A stretch of DNA of 64,000 nucleotides from Anabaena cylindrica PCC 7122 (GCF_000317695.1 NC_019771.1:2856001-2920000), one strand, 5' to 3'; counted from the stretch's first letter, positions 35,218-44,845 are shown. Notes: generated by a model not told the origin, from the letters alone. Translations and numbers: made by a program.

Positions 35218-35961
35218 TTAGTTACCAATTCTCTCTGGTATAACAATATAACCTGTGGTTAAATCTCCTAAAACTAGGTTGCGTTCTTCTCCCCAATACC
35301 ACCAGTAAGCAGCTACATAAGCACAAATTAGGCTATCTAGTTTATCTTCTGTGGCTTTGAGTGCTGCACCTGTATGGGGGATTTCGGAAGGAAACGAACC
35401 GCAGATGAACGCAGATGAACACAGATAAGGTGGGATGCTGGGAAGTATTTCTATGATGTAATTATATAGTTTGATTAGTTCTGAACGGCGATCGCTAATT
35501 CGTCCTTTTTTGTATTTGAGGATGCGTTCTAATTTAAATAGATTTACTATGGCTGGGTGGGGGAAAACTTCGATTTGATATCTGTTGGGTTTTTGCGGTT
35601 CGATGCTTGGTGCGTGTGCAAAACCACGGGTTTCTAATTCTAAGCCAAAGTTGATTGTTCGTTCGGCAAATGGTAAGTTTTGGTTGGCGGGATAACAACC
35701 GGCGTGATATTTGCCAAAGTATTTATGACTAAGTTTATCTGGTAAACGACTCCCTGTAAAATTGGGGATCAGGGTGGGTGCATCTACAGCGATAATTGCA
35801 TTTTCATCTGCTTGTACATTTTTATCTATCCAAGTGAGGATGTCTGCAATCGCTTCTTGGCGATCTAAATTTAGTAGTTGCAGTTTTTCATCTATCAGTT
35901 CTAAGCAGCATAGTCCACTGGGTTGGGATTTCCAGCCAAAATCAATGCCGACGAATTTCAT
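35218..35961 (-). CDS. DUF429 family protein
   Basis: This 247-residue protein begins MKFVGIDFGWKSQPSG, the first strand of an RNase H-like fold, with Asp7 at the usual catalytic position. IIAVDAPTLIPN (~57-68) is the second acidic block and ALKATEDKLDSLICAYVAAY (~200-220) the last. This is the DUF429 pattern, a predicted nuclease or ATPase-like family without assigned role. Residues ~181-196 (YLCSSAFICGSFPSEI) are coded by a dispersed repeat (35396-35429) that has entered the reading frame without breaking it. Confidence 0.75.
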   Translation of the reverse strand: MKFVGIDFGWKSQPSGLCCLELIDEKLQLLNLDRQEAIADILTWIDKNVQADENAIIAVDAPTLIPNFTGSRLPDKLSHKYFGKYHAGCYPANQNLPFAERTINFGLELETRGFAHAPSIEPQKPNRYQIEVFPHPAIVNLFKLERILKYKKGRISDRRSELIKLYNYIIEILPSIPPYLCSSAFICGSFPSEIPHTGAALKATEDKLDSLICAYVAAYWWYWGEERNLVLGDLTTGYIVIPERIGN

Positions 35962-36433
35962 GATTTTTTAGCTTAAATGTGCATTTATTATCACATTTGC
36001 CAGGAATACCTGGAGGAAATAAATCTATCTTTCAGAAGTTTCGTTTTAGACCCTGGTTCTTGTATGGTTTCATAGGTTCAGAATATTTACTGTGTAATTC
36101 ACAAGGATGATTCATTTTTTACAATCAATATCTTGACCAAATTCAGATACTAATTTAAACGAAACTCAGCAAATACACTTGATATAATTTCCAATGTATG
36201 CGCTTACTGGTAAATGAAGTAGGTAAACACTAATGAACTTATGGAAGTTTACGATTGCGATTAGATAAGCTGTTGTGCATTTAATTTGTATAAGTCTGGC
36301 GGGCAAGATGCCCACCCCACAAGATTTAAACATTTTAGGATTATCAAATTTAGGTGCTTAACAGCTTATCGCTTCTGTAAGCGTTTCCAGTGTATGCGAC
36401 GAAGACCTAAAATATCGAAAATATCGAAAAACC
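35962..36433. other. Non-coding stretch
   Basis: AT-rich DNA holding one GGCGGGCAAGATGCCCACCC repeat at about 36298-36324 (family also at 52032 and 62156). The ORF running from 36286 to 36531 is composed of this repeat and the start of the channel gene in another frame, so I do not count it. Confidence 0.5.
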
Positions 36434-38086
36434 ATGAATACAACTTGGCAAGGATTAACCCAGTTGACAGGTGTTGGTTTGTCGAATCAGGTGCAGCAAT
36501 TTTTAGCACAATCGTCAAGCTTGCAAACTGAGACATCACCAATCAGTAGAGGAGTTGCGGATGTTCAAGGAGTTGTCGAACAACTAATTCTGTTTACTCC
36601 CCGGTTACTGGGATCGGCTGTGATTTTGTTAGTTGGTTGGCTGATTGCAGCGATCGCATCCAAGGCTATAGAAAAAATCCTCAATCGCACAAACATAGAT
36701 AACCGAATTGCTGCTGGAATCACTGGTAGTCAAGATGCTCCCCAGATTGAGAAACTAATCTCTGGGCTAGTCTTTTGGAGTATATTTCTGTTGACAGTAG
36801 TGGCTGTTTTACAGAACCTGGGTCTAGAAGTAGCCTCTCGACCACTGAATAATTTTCTCAATCAACTGATTGGCTTTTTGCCCCAGGTGGTTGGTGCGGG
36901 CATAATTTTGGGTGTGGCTTGGTTCTTAGCCACTATCGTCAGGCTATTGACTGTTCGGACATTACGGACGTTACGATTTGATGAGCGTCTAAGTCAAGAA
37001 AACCAAGATGGTACACCCAGCACGAATCAATTGTCTCTCAGTGAGACTATTGGCAATGCTTTGTATTGGTTCATCTTTTTATTGTTTCTGGGGCTACTTC
37101 TGGAGACTTTGGGACTTCAGGAGGCATTACTACCAGTACAAGCTTTAACCACGGAGATTCTTTCTGTTGTACCCAATATTTTAGCGGCAATTCTCATTGG
37201 TACAGTTGGTTGGTTTATCGCCAATATCGTGCAGCGGATTGTCACAAACTTGCTACATACAACGGGAATTGATCATGTAGGCAGTCGGTTTGGACTATCT
37301 CCAGCGGCGGGGGTGCAATCTTTATCAAAGATTATCGGCACGATTGTCTATATTTTGATTTTGATTCCTGTAGCGATCGCATCACTCAATGCTCTAAAAA
37401 TTGAGGCGATTTCTGCACCAGCAATTGTGATGCTGCAACAGGTTCTCAATACTTTACCCAGCATTTTTACCGCAGCAGGAATTTTAATTGTTTCCTATTT
37501 TCTGGGTAGGTTTGTCTCAGAATTAGTGACAACTATCCTCACCAGCTTAGGCTTTAACAACATTTTCACAGTTTTGGGTTTACCATCACTCAACCAGCAA
37601 GCAGTTTATTCCGAACAACCTACAGCACCAACCCGCACTCCATCAGAAGTAGCTGGGATTATCGTTTTAGTTGGGATCATGCTGTTTGCAACTGTGGCAG
37701 CAGTGAATATTTTAAATATTCCCGCATTAACATCATTAGTGACAGGTATTGTCATTATCTTGGGACGAATTTTAGCGGGATTGATAGTATTTGCGATTGG
37801 GTTATTTTTGGCAAATCTGGCTTTTAGCATTATTAGCAGTTCTGGAAATTCCCAAGCCAGAGTTTTGGCTCAAGTAGCGCGGATTTCTATCATTGCCTTA
37901 GTTTCCGCAATGGCACTGCAACAGATTGGGGTTGCTCCTGATATCGTGAATTTAGCCTTTGGGTTGTTATTTGGTGCGATCGCAGTCGCTATTGCCTTAG
38001 CATTTGGTTTAGGTGGCCGTGATGTAGCCCAAGAACAAATGAGAGAATGGTTAACCTCTTTCAAGGAAACAGGAAATAAGGAATAG
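36434..38086 (+). CDS. MscS-related membrane protein (conserved TM-helix family)
   Basis: This 550-residue protein is built of repeated membrane modules, each with a pattern like LLGSAVILLVGWLIAAIASK, followed by an amphipathic segment. Four such modules are seen at about 55-85, 150-175, 245-270 and 340-370, plus further hydrophobic helices to 530. This is the conserved TM-helix (PF05552-like) relative of small-conductance mechanosensitive channels, usually without the MscS beta domain. It probably acts in osmotic response. It ends in a short cytosolic tail (GGRDVAQEQMREWLTSFKET). The ATG at 36434 is chosen; no competing start fits. Confidence 0.82.
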   Translation: MNTTWQGLTQLTGVGLSNQVQQFLAQSSSLQTETSPISRGVADVQGVVEQLILFTPRLLGSAVILLVGWLIAAIASKAIEKILNRTNIDNRIAAGITGSQDAPQIEKLISGLVFWSIFLLTVVAVLQNLGLEVASRPLNNFLNQLIGFLPQVVGAGIILGVAWFLATIVRLLTVRTLRTLRFDERLSQENQDGTPSTNQLSLSETIGNALYWFIFLLFLGLLLETLGLQEALLPVQALTTEILSVVPNILAAILIGTVGWFIANIVQRIVTNLLHTTGIDHVGSRFGLSPAAGVQSLSKIIGTIVYILILIPVAIASLNALKIEAISAPAIVMLQQVLNTLPSIFTAAGILIVSYFLGRFVSELVTTILTSLGFNNIFTVLGLPSLNQQAVYSEQPTAPTRTPSEVAGIIVLVGIMLFATVAAVNILNIPALTSLVTGIVIILGRILAGLIVFAIGLFLANLAFSIISSSGNSQARVLAQVARISIIALVSAMALQQIGVAPDIVNLAFGLLFGAIAVAIALAFGLGGRDVAQEQMREWLTSFKETGNKE

Positions 38087-38862
38087 GCAACATACTCACT
38101 TAAGTAGATGGGCGTTAAAAATTGTCGTTGAGGCAAGGGAACAGGAAGAGAGTTTTGGGCGATTTTACTTTTCTTCACGTACCTTTAAATTTTTCTGTTC
38201 ATCTACTTAGGATCATGAATTTATTAAAGTACAATTTTCTTTCTTAGGGACATAGCAATACTCATTGGTGTCAACTTAACGTGAAAGACTTGTAAAAAAA
38301 GGATTTCACTTTTCTCGCCTTCTCGTTCCCATACAGAGTATGGGAATGAATTGTAGAAGGCTCTGCCTTCTATTAAAGCAGAGGCAGAGCCTCTGTAATG
38401 GTATTCCCAGTCTCTGACTGGGAACGAGATAATTTATTAAAGTGCAATTTTTTTTCTTAGGGACATAGCAATACTATCTCCCTACAGGTTATTTAATTCA
38501 CGATCCTTTGCCACTTCCAAAAAATAAAATATCTCCTAAAAAATAATGATTAGGACTGACGCAATTACAAAATAAATTAAATAGACATTTCCAGAAAACA
38601 TTGTAGAGAAGTTCTATGGAAATTCTCTACTACAAAGGTTCTAGGATAAGCATATTTAAATTCGGTCGATGTCTAATATATGTCCAATTATAGATAATAT
38701 TTTAATCAAGACTGTTTCCATCTATAGATGATATGTATTTTTTTTATTCTAACATGAAAAGTAAAGACTGAAAAACCTTGAAAAAAGGCTCCTGATTAAG
38801 AAATAAAAGTTTCGGCAAAGTGATTCAGGGGACTGCTGTAAAGGACTTGGAGACCATCAAAA
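38087..38862. other. Repeat-rich non-coding stretch
   Basis: A 45-base sequence starting AATTTATTAAAGTACAATTT at 38218-38262 occurs again at 38431-38475 with two mismatches, flanking the CTCGTTCCCA element at 38322-38428. Downstream to 38862 is AT-rich DNA presumably holding the promoter of the diiron-enzyme gene. No ORF is supported. Confidence 0.6.
38322..38428. repeat. CTCGTTCCCA inverted-repeat element
   Basis: CTCGTTCCCA at 38322-38331 pairs with TGGGAACGAG at 38419-38428. The body contains GAAGGCTCTGCCTTC and GCAGAGGCAGAGCCTCTG, two more hairpins. It is a dispersed palindromic repeat of a type frequent in cyanobacterial intergenic DNA. Confidence 0.75.
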
Positions 38863-39945
38863 ATGCTAATTAAGACCAGAGTAAATATGCTATTGCCAAT
38901 TGTTAAAATATGTAGCTATGAAGAGGCAGAGCAACATTTTAATCGGCTGCTGATGCTAGAAAACTTAGACGAACAGGTGAAAAGACAACCTGATCTAATT
39001 AAAAATTTTGAAGACTTTTTCTCTTTAGCCTTAACACAGGCATACACAGAAAACTCGAAAGCTGAATTAGCAAATGGGTTTTTACAACGCTTACTTTATC
39101 AAATCAATCGCCTCAAATTATTTTGGTATGATGATTTGCAGTCGTACACAAATGAGCGTTCTAGTTATGTAGAAGAAGTGCGCGATCGCATTGAGTCAGT
39201 CTGGCAAGCATGGGAATTAACCCAATTAGATGTTGAAAAAATACAATCCTTAAACATTAAGCAATCTTTGCAGGAACGAGCAAATGTAGACTTAAATCCT
39301 CCCTTGTCAGCAGCAAAACGTTATCTACAAGAAGACATGAACTTAGAGGGCTATCGGTTATTATTAGCGATTGCCTCCTTGGATGGATTAGTAGAAGCTA
39401 GTCGTCTTTCTCGTATTTTGGGAGGCGCAAGTAACGAAATTCAGGCTACCTTAATTCGGGTACTTTTAGAAGAATATGGCAACGGTCGTCTATCACGAAA
39501 ACACTCTACTTTTTTTGCCCAAATGATGGCTGAATTGGGACTAAAGACTGAACCAGAAGCTTATTTTGATATTGTACCTTGGCAAGTTTTAGCAAGTATC
39601 AATCACAACTTTTTACTAACAGAGCGAAAACGACATTTTCTCCGCTATAACGGCGGGCTGACCTATTTTGAAATAGCTGGACCCGCAACTTATGCAGATT
39701 ATATGCAAGCAGCGAAACGATTGCAACTTTCCGATGCAGCTATGGGTTATTGGGAGTTACACATTCGTGAAGATGAACGACATGGCCAGTGGATGTTAAC
39801 TGATGTTGCTCTACCTTTAGCAGACAAGTACCCCTATGATGCTTGGGAATTAATACTTGGTTATGACCAAGAGAAACTGATTAGCGATCGCGCTGCATCT
39901 GCGGTCATGGGTTTCATTCAAAATGCCAAATCAATCCAAATTTAA
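38863..39945 (+). CDS. Haem-oxygenase-like diiron enzyme
   Basis: This 360-residue, all-helical protein matches the 'iron-containing redox enzyme' group of the haem-oxygenase-like diiron oxidase superfamily. The C-terminal half has the metal-binding signature H300-I-R-E303-D304-E-R-H307-G, plus an earlier ligand region around GLTYFEIAGPATYADYM (~266-282). Residues 1-200 are a helical extension. Relatives (UndA, BesC, SznF) use Fe/O2 for decarboxylation, C-C cleavage or N-oxygenation; the reaction here is unknown. Two genes follow in the same direction: a methyltransferase and a small membrane protein, suggesting a mini biosynthetic cluster. ATG 38863 or 38887 may be the start. Confidence 0.7.
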   Translation: MLIKTRVNMLLPIVKICSYEEAEQHFNRLLMLENLDEQVKRQPDLIKNFEDFFSLALTQAYTENSKAELANGFLQRLLYQINRLKLFWYDDLQSYTNERSSYVEEVRDRIESVWQAWELTQLDVEKIQSLNIKQSLQERANVDLNPPLSAAKRYLQEDMNLEGYRLLLAIASLDGLVEASRLSRILGGASNEIQATLIRVLLEEYGNGRLSRKHSTFFAQMMAELGLKTEPEAYFDIVPWQVLASINHNFLLTERKRHFLRYNGGLTYFEIAGPATYADYMQAAKRLQLSDAAMGYWELHIREDERHGQWMLTDVALPLADKYPYDAWELILGYDQEKLISDRAASAVMGFIQNAKSIQI

Positions 39946-40088
39946 ACATAAAGCAATCTATAGGAATCCGGTTTGATTCCTGTACCAGATTACCCACTGT
40001 ATTGATCAGCAGCGTTACGATCTCCGTCATTTTGAAAGGTCGCGATTCTGGAATGGACATTTACTAAACAGTAATAACCGAGGTTTAG

Positions 40089-40847
40089 ATGAATAAGTCT
40101 TTATTACATTCTCAAAAAGTAGTTAACACCTATCCAGCAGATTCTATACCCAAAGAAATATTTGTTTGTCCTGAAGAATCACTGTTTTATTCTCAATGTC
40201 TAGAGAGAATGGTTTTGAACGGCTGTGATGATTTCAATTCCATTATGGAATTTGGAGCCGGGGATGGTAGTCCGGTTATCAATAGCTTACTAAAGACTCA
40301 ATTTAATGGCTTAATTAATGGCTATGAGTTAAATGTTCACGCTTGCGAAATTGCAAATTTACGAATTGAAAGCTATGATCTTAGGCATAAATACATTGTC
40401 CATAACTCTTGCTTTTTTAATAGAAATTGGCAACCCCAGGAAAACTTTTTAATCGCTAACCCTCCTTATTTGCCAGCGATTAGTAATGATTTGTATATGC
40501 CTTCTTTGCATGGTGGAACAGATGGATCATCTATAACCAAGCGACTCCTATCCATGAATTACCAAAGCGCAATGTTAATGATTTCCGCCTATTCTGACCC
40601 AGTCGGAACAATTGAGTATGCGATCACTCAAGGTTATCAAGTTGATGACTTTATTACTTCACCCATGAATTTTGGATACTATAGTTCCGAACCCAAGGTA
40701 AAACAGAGAATAGCCGAATTAAGAAAGTATCGCAAAGCTTTCTATTCTTCAAATATCTATGTTCTTGCAGGTATTCTTTTTAAAAAGCGCCACAGATTGA
40801 AAGCAGATTTATCTAAAGAATTGATTAAGACAATGACCGCATTATAA
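40089..40847 (+). CDS. SAM-dependent methyltransferase with NPPY motif
   Basis: This 252-residue protein is a class I methyltransferase. Motif I is IMEFGAGDGSPVI (~56-68), an acidic strand end follows in NGYELNVHACEIA (~80-92), and the catalytic NPPY motif lies at 124-127 in ANPPYLPA. NPPY marks enzymes that methylate an amide or exocyclic nitrogen (PrmC/HemK, N6-adenine types). Size and lack of target-recognition domain favour a small-molecule or protein target over DNA. It follows the diiron enzyme by 143 bases and precedes a one-helix membrane protein, so a shared pathway is plausible. Confidence 0.75.
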   Translation: MNKSLLHSQKVVNTYPADSIPKEIFVCPEESLFYSQCLERMVLNGCDDFNSIMEFGAGDGSPVINSLLKTQFNGLINGYELNVHACEIANLRIESYDLRHKYIVHNSCFFNRNWQPQENFLIANPPYLPAISNDLYMPSLHGGTDGSSITKRLLSMNYQSAMLMISAYSDPVGTIEYAITQGYQVDDFITSPMNFGYYSSEPKVKQRIAELRKYRKAFYSSNIYVLAGILFKKRHRLKADLSKELIKTMTAL

Positions 40848-40937
40848 AGTGAGTTCTAAAATTCATATTTTCTTCACTTGGCTAAGTTCGCTCGTCATCT
40901 CGGTGCTTGTATAAACGCTAAAAAAAAGAGTGATTCA

Positions 40938-41153
40938 ATGGAAAATACAATATCAGCATACTGGCTGGCGTTACCCAATGGTAGTAATCCCGATAGTCAT
41001 CTTCTATTAACTAAGCTACTTCCTGGTTTCTGGTTATGGCTTGCGGCTCCAGGATTTTTGATGATTATTGCTAGTTACTTTGCTTATACGAAATACAAGA
41101 ATCGCCTCGTGTTAAACCAGAAGCTTTCCAGAAATCTTTTGGATGAAAAGTGA
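40938..41153 (+). CDS. Small single-pass membrane protein
   Basis: This 71-residue protein (MENTISAYWLALPNGSNPDS) starts at ATG 40938, chosen over an upstream TTG that would add 20 unlikely basic residues. One membrane helix is at about 29-48 (LPGFWLWLAAPGFLMIIASY), followed by a basic cytosolic tail (TKYKNRLVLNQKLSRN). It is 90 bases after the methyltransferase in the same direction. No family recognised; perhaps a membrane anchor for the two preceding enzymes. Confidence 0.55.
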   Translation: MENTISAYWLALPNGSNPDSHLLLTKLLPGFWLWLAAPGFLMIIASYFAYTKYKNRLVLNQKLSRNLLDEK

Positions 41154-41232
41154 ACGACTCAGCCAAAAAGTTCTTCAACGCCATAATTAATTGAAGCGAT
41201 CGCATCTCCAAATCTAATACAATGCGGGTTAT

Positions 41233-42690
41233 CTAGCTTCTCCTAACTTTCACCTTTGTCAACAACTCATCTTTAATGCGGTTGAGAATTGAAGTTTCAT
41301 CCAGCGTTGCCAAAATTTTACTAACAACTGCTTTGGGTCCCTCTGCCCCCCAAGTTGCCCCGTTAGCTAAATAAGCTTTAGTAACTTGTCCAATGCCATA
41401 GGAAGACACTCCAGCTACTCCTCCTTGAGTTATGGCTACGGATATATAGGGGGCTAGGGCAATTCCGGCTGTAGCTGATGTAGAGATACCCAGTAAACTT
41501 TTTAGACCACTCAAACCTAAATTTGCTAGTAGTTCACTGGCACCGATACCGCCCATACTCAGGGCAATTTTTTGTAGCAACTGTACAGCACCGCTTTCTG
41601 TCATGGGGATGCCGTAGAGTTGAGATAAACCGAGAATTAAAGCAATATCAATGACTACACCACTAAGTATATCAACTACAGTCACAGGATTGAGAGCGAT
41701 CGCAACAGCCTTAGTCATCACCGCTTTCCAAATCAACTGATTCGCATTCTCTTCCCGAATCATCAATTTCCGCTGCACAAGCTGCTCATTCACCGTATCA
41801 GCATAAAGCATCGAATTTAAAGCCACTAAAGCTTTACCCTCACGTTGTAAAATCTCTAAAATTTTCAGCTTTAATTCATCAACTTGAGCATCACCTGAAC
41901 GCAACTGTACACCCCTAGTCCCATCAGCACGACGCACCGCTGTTTTTACCAAAGGTGAAGCCGCAGACATCACAATCTCATCCGGTGAAACCAATTCACG
42001 CACCCTCTCATCCCGGATTTTGTGGTAAATTGCCATCCGGTCAGCTTCTGGGTATTGGTCAACTTTATTAAACACCAAAATAATCGGTTTACCAGCTTCC
42101 CGCAATTGAGAAAGTGCCTCATGTTCCATTTTTGTGATATCAGCAGTAATCACAAACAAAATTAAATCTGCTTGTTTTGCTATCTGTTCAGCCAAAACCG
42201 CACGGGTTTCCCCATCAACTTCATCTAATCCAGGAGTATCAATTAATTCAACTTGGGACTGACTACTAGTACCTAAAGTCACTCGCAAAGCTTTTTCCTT
42301 TTTACCAATTGTTTCTTCTGTAATCCTCCAATTCACCTTTTGTTCGGTACGGGTAACACCATGCAAAGGGCCAGTTTCAAAAACTGATTCACCAACTAAA
42401 GCATTAAGCAAAGAAGACTTACCACGTCCCACCATCCCAAAAGCAGCAATTTGCACCACCATACTTTCTAATTTTACAAGCATGGTTTCTAGGTCGGCAA
42501 TTTCTGCCTCCAATCCAGATTTTTCTTGGACAGTGAGGTCGAGATTATTAACTAAATTTCTCAGTGCCGTTTTCGCTTGTTTATAGTTGAGTTCAGACTG
42601 AATATCTTCAAAGGTAAAAATGGCACTGTCCAATTCTTCTTCCCAGTTGGGTAATTCGTTCGCAGGGGGTTCTGGTAATGTTGATGTCAT
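41233..42690 (-). CDS. Era-like GTPase with DUF697-type membrane region
   Basis: This is a 485-residue protein. Residues 1-75 form a helical lead. The GTPase domain runs ~78-290 with G1 GMVGRGKSSLLNALVG, G3 IDTPGLDE, G4 VFNKVDQYP and G5-like MSAASP. Residues ~320-460 are hydrophobic (AIALNPVTVVDILSGVVIDI, then IALILGLSQLYG; SMGGIGASELLANLGLSGL), the DUF697-like membrane-associated part of YcjF-type GTPases. It probably acts at the membrane in division, cell shape or stress; the exact role is unknown. It is convergent with the small membrane-protein gene on the left. Confidence 0.82.
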   Translation of the reverse strand: MTSTLPEPPANELPNWEEELDSAIFTFEDIQSELNYKQAKTALRNLVNNLDLTVQEKSGLEAEIADLETMLVKLESMVVQIAAFGMVGRGKSSLLNALVGESVFETGPLHGVTRTEQKVNWRITEETIGKKEKALRVTLGTSSQSQVELIDTPGLDEVDGETRAVLAEQIAKQADLILFVITADITKMEHEALSQLREAGKPIILVFNKVDQYPEADRMAIYHKIRDERVRELVSPDEIVMSAASPLVKTAVRRADGTRGVQLRSGDAQVDELKLKILEILQREGKALVALNSMLYADTVNEQLVQRKLMIREENANQLIWKAVMTKAVAIALNPVTVVDILSGVVIDIALILGLSQLYGIPMTESGAVQLLQKIALSMGGIGASELLANLGLSGLKSLLGISTSATAGIALAPYISVAITQGGVAGVSSYGIGQVTKAYLANGATWGAEGPKAVVSKILATLDETSILNRIKDELLTKVKVRRS

Positions 42691-43123
42691 GTTAATTTAT
42701 GAATTTTAGATTGACCTCGCTTCTGATTTTAGTAACTTTTAGCAAAAGTTTGAGAACATAGAACAGAGAAAATTACTATAATCCATAATTTACGTAACTG
42801 ACTTATTAGTAGGGTACATCAGATGTTGATAATATGTAGATTTTTACCGAATTATCAAGCCTGACGCACCTTACAAGAGTATTGATTGCATAACTCCTAT
42901 AATTCTTAGCTAATCACTGATAATCTCTATTTTTCCTTTTATCTGCAATTTTACTGAATTTTCATTAAACTTAATAAAAATAATTCTGTGTAATTCCTGC
43001 ATTACAGCAGTTGACTATCTCTCCATTTTCACCGAATATAGAAAAGAGAATTTTTTATTAAGGAAACAATCATCAACATTAAATAAACAATCAAAATTGA
43101 CACTTTTAATTAAACTTTAGCAA
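42691..43123. other. Non-coding stretch between divergent genes
   Basis: It contains the TGCGTCAGA-family repeat (42809-42870) and AT-rich promoter DNA for the GTPase (left) and the response regulator (right). No ORF seen. Confidence 0.5.
42809..42870. repeat. TGCGTCAGA-family repeat, copy 3
   Basis: GTAGGGTACATCAGA at the left, CTGACGCACC at the right, in the same orientation as the copies at 152 and 29490. The left arm has diverged (ACA for GCG), weakening the hairpin. Confidence 0.6.
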
Positions 43124-44845
43124 ATGAACAAGATTTTGATCGTTGAAGATGATCCCCTCATGCGAGAGCTTATTCAGCAAATTCTCGACCTGGAAGGATT
43201 CTCTACTATCACCGCAGAGGATGGATGGCTAGGTTTACAGATGGTTGAACAGCATCAGCCTGATCTGATTATTTGTGATGTGATGATGCCTAAATTAGAT
43301 GGCTATTCTTTAATTCAAACATTGCGCCAAAATCCAGTTAATTCCACAATTCCTTTAATATTTTTGACGGCTAAAGCCGAGCGATGTGATCTGCGTCAAG
43401 CCATGGAACTTGGTGCTGATGATTACTTAACCAAGCCATTTGAAGCCTCTGAACTTCTTCAAGCAATTAAGACGCAACTCAAAAAACGTCAAGCTGTTAC
43501 CCAACACTATATAAATCAGGTTCAGCAGATGGAAACTGAACTAGTATATTTAGCTCGTCATGATAGCTTAACAGGTTTGCCTAATCAACTTTGTTTGGAA
43601 GATAAATTTAATAAAAACCGTTTACAAGTTTATAGCCAGCAACAAATGCTGCCGTTTCTACTTATTGATATCGATATTATTTATCCTCATAAATTATTTT
43701 TTGAATCCAGTATGCAATATTTTCTCATAAAAATATTGTCTGGAAGATTAAAAGATTTAAATTTGCAGAATAACTTGATTGACTTAATAGCTCAGTTAAA
43801 AACCAATCAACTAGTAATTTTATTAAAACCAATTCAAGAAATTAAGACTATCACTGATATCGCTCAACAATTTTTAGATAATCTATTAGAACCATTATTT
43901 ATTAGTAATCAGAAAGTATTTCTTCAAGCAAAAATTGGCATTTCTTGTTATCCAAATGATGGACTACAACTCAGTGAATTATTAACTCATGCAGAATTTG
44001 CTCTTGAATATTATCAACCTCAAGACACAAATTTATATCATTTTTATAGCCGAGAGATACTAGATAACTTCCGCCAAAAAGTTATTTTAGAAGCTGATTT
44101 AATACCTGCTCTAGAAAGAAATGAATTTCAGCTTTATTATCAACCTCAAATAAATATTACCACAGGGGAAGTTGTTGGTGTAGAAGCACTAATTCGTTGG
44201 CAACATCCAGAATATGGAACAATTTCTCCAGCAGAATTTATTCCCATTGCTGAGAAATCTGGTTTTATTATTCCCTTGGGAGAATGGGTAATTGAAAGAG
44301 CTTGTAGAGAATTTAAAATTTTGCAATCTGAATTATTTAATAATTTTAATATGGCTATCAATATATCAGCTTGTCAGTTCAGAACAGAAAATTTTAGTGA
44401 AAAAATCATTGGCATTATCAAAAAAATAGGAATTGCTCCTGAATCTATCGAGTTAGAACTGACTGAATCGGTATTTATTCAAAATGCTGAATTAGTAAAA
44501 CAGAAGTTAGATAATTTAAGCAATCAGGGTCTAAAAATCTCCATTGATGATTTTGGTACAGGTTACTCATCATTTAAATATCTGCAAGATTTTTCTTTTC
44601 ATAGCCTGAAAATAGATCGTTATTTTATTACTAATATTGACCAATTTAAAAATAAACAAGCTCTTGTGAAGAGTATAATTCAGACAGCTAATAATCTTAA
44701 TCTTAATATTGTCGCGGAAGGTGTAGAAACAAAAAATGAGTTGGATTGGCTAATGCAAAATAATTGTGATGTAATTCAAGGATATTTTTTTAGTCCCCCT
44801 TTATCAATAGAAGAATTGAAAAAATTTTTATTGTTTAAAAAATAA
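43124..44845 (+). CDS. Response regulator with degenerate GGDEF and intact EAL domain
   Basis: This is a 573-residue protein. The receiver domain is ~1-120 (acidic pair VEDD, phospho-acceptor Asp52 in IICDVMMP, Lys in YLTKPFEAS). The diguanylate-cyclase-like region is ~138-310 (HDSLTGLPN is present, but the GGDEF loop is gone; LKTNQLVILLK occupies its place). The EAL phosphodiesterase is ~325-570 with E354-A-L in VGVEALIRW, DDFGTGYSSF, LKIDR and IVAEGVET. It should therefore hydrolyse cyclic di-GMP when the receiver is phosphorylated. It is convergent with the giant sensor kinase next door, its possible partner. Confidence 0.92.
   Translation: MNKILIVEDDPLMRELIQQILDLEGFSTITAEDGWLGLQMVEQHQPDLIICDVMMPKLDGYSLIQTLRQNPVNSTIPLIFLTAKAERCDLRQAMELGADDYLTKPFEASELLQAIKTQLKKRQAVTQHYINQVQQMETELVYLARHDSLTGLPNQLCLEDKFNKNRLQVYSQQQMLPFLLIDIDIIYPHKLFFESSMQYFLIKILSGRLKDLNLQNNLIDLIAQLKTNQLVILLKPIQEIKTITDIAQQFLDNLLEPLFISNQKVFLQAKIGISCYPNDGLQLSELLTHAEFALEYYQPQDTNLYHFYSREILDNFRQKVILEADLIPALERNEFQLYYQPQINITTGEVVGVEALIRWQHPEYGTISPAEFIPIAEKSGFIIPLGEWVIERACREFKILQSELFNNFNMAINISACQFRTENFSEKIIGIIKKIGIAPESIELELTESVFIQNAELVKQKLDNLSNQGLKISIDDFGTGYSSFKYLQDFSFHSLKIDRYFITNIDQFKNKQALVKSIIQTANNLNLNIVAEGVETKNELDWLMQNNCDVIQGYFFSPPLSIEELKKFLLFKK

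Noticed and set aside
36286..36531. Rightward 81-codon frame overlapping the channel gene
   Set aside because: It begins in a palindromic repeat and ends in the channel gene in another frame.
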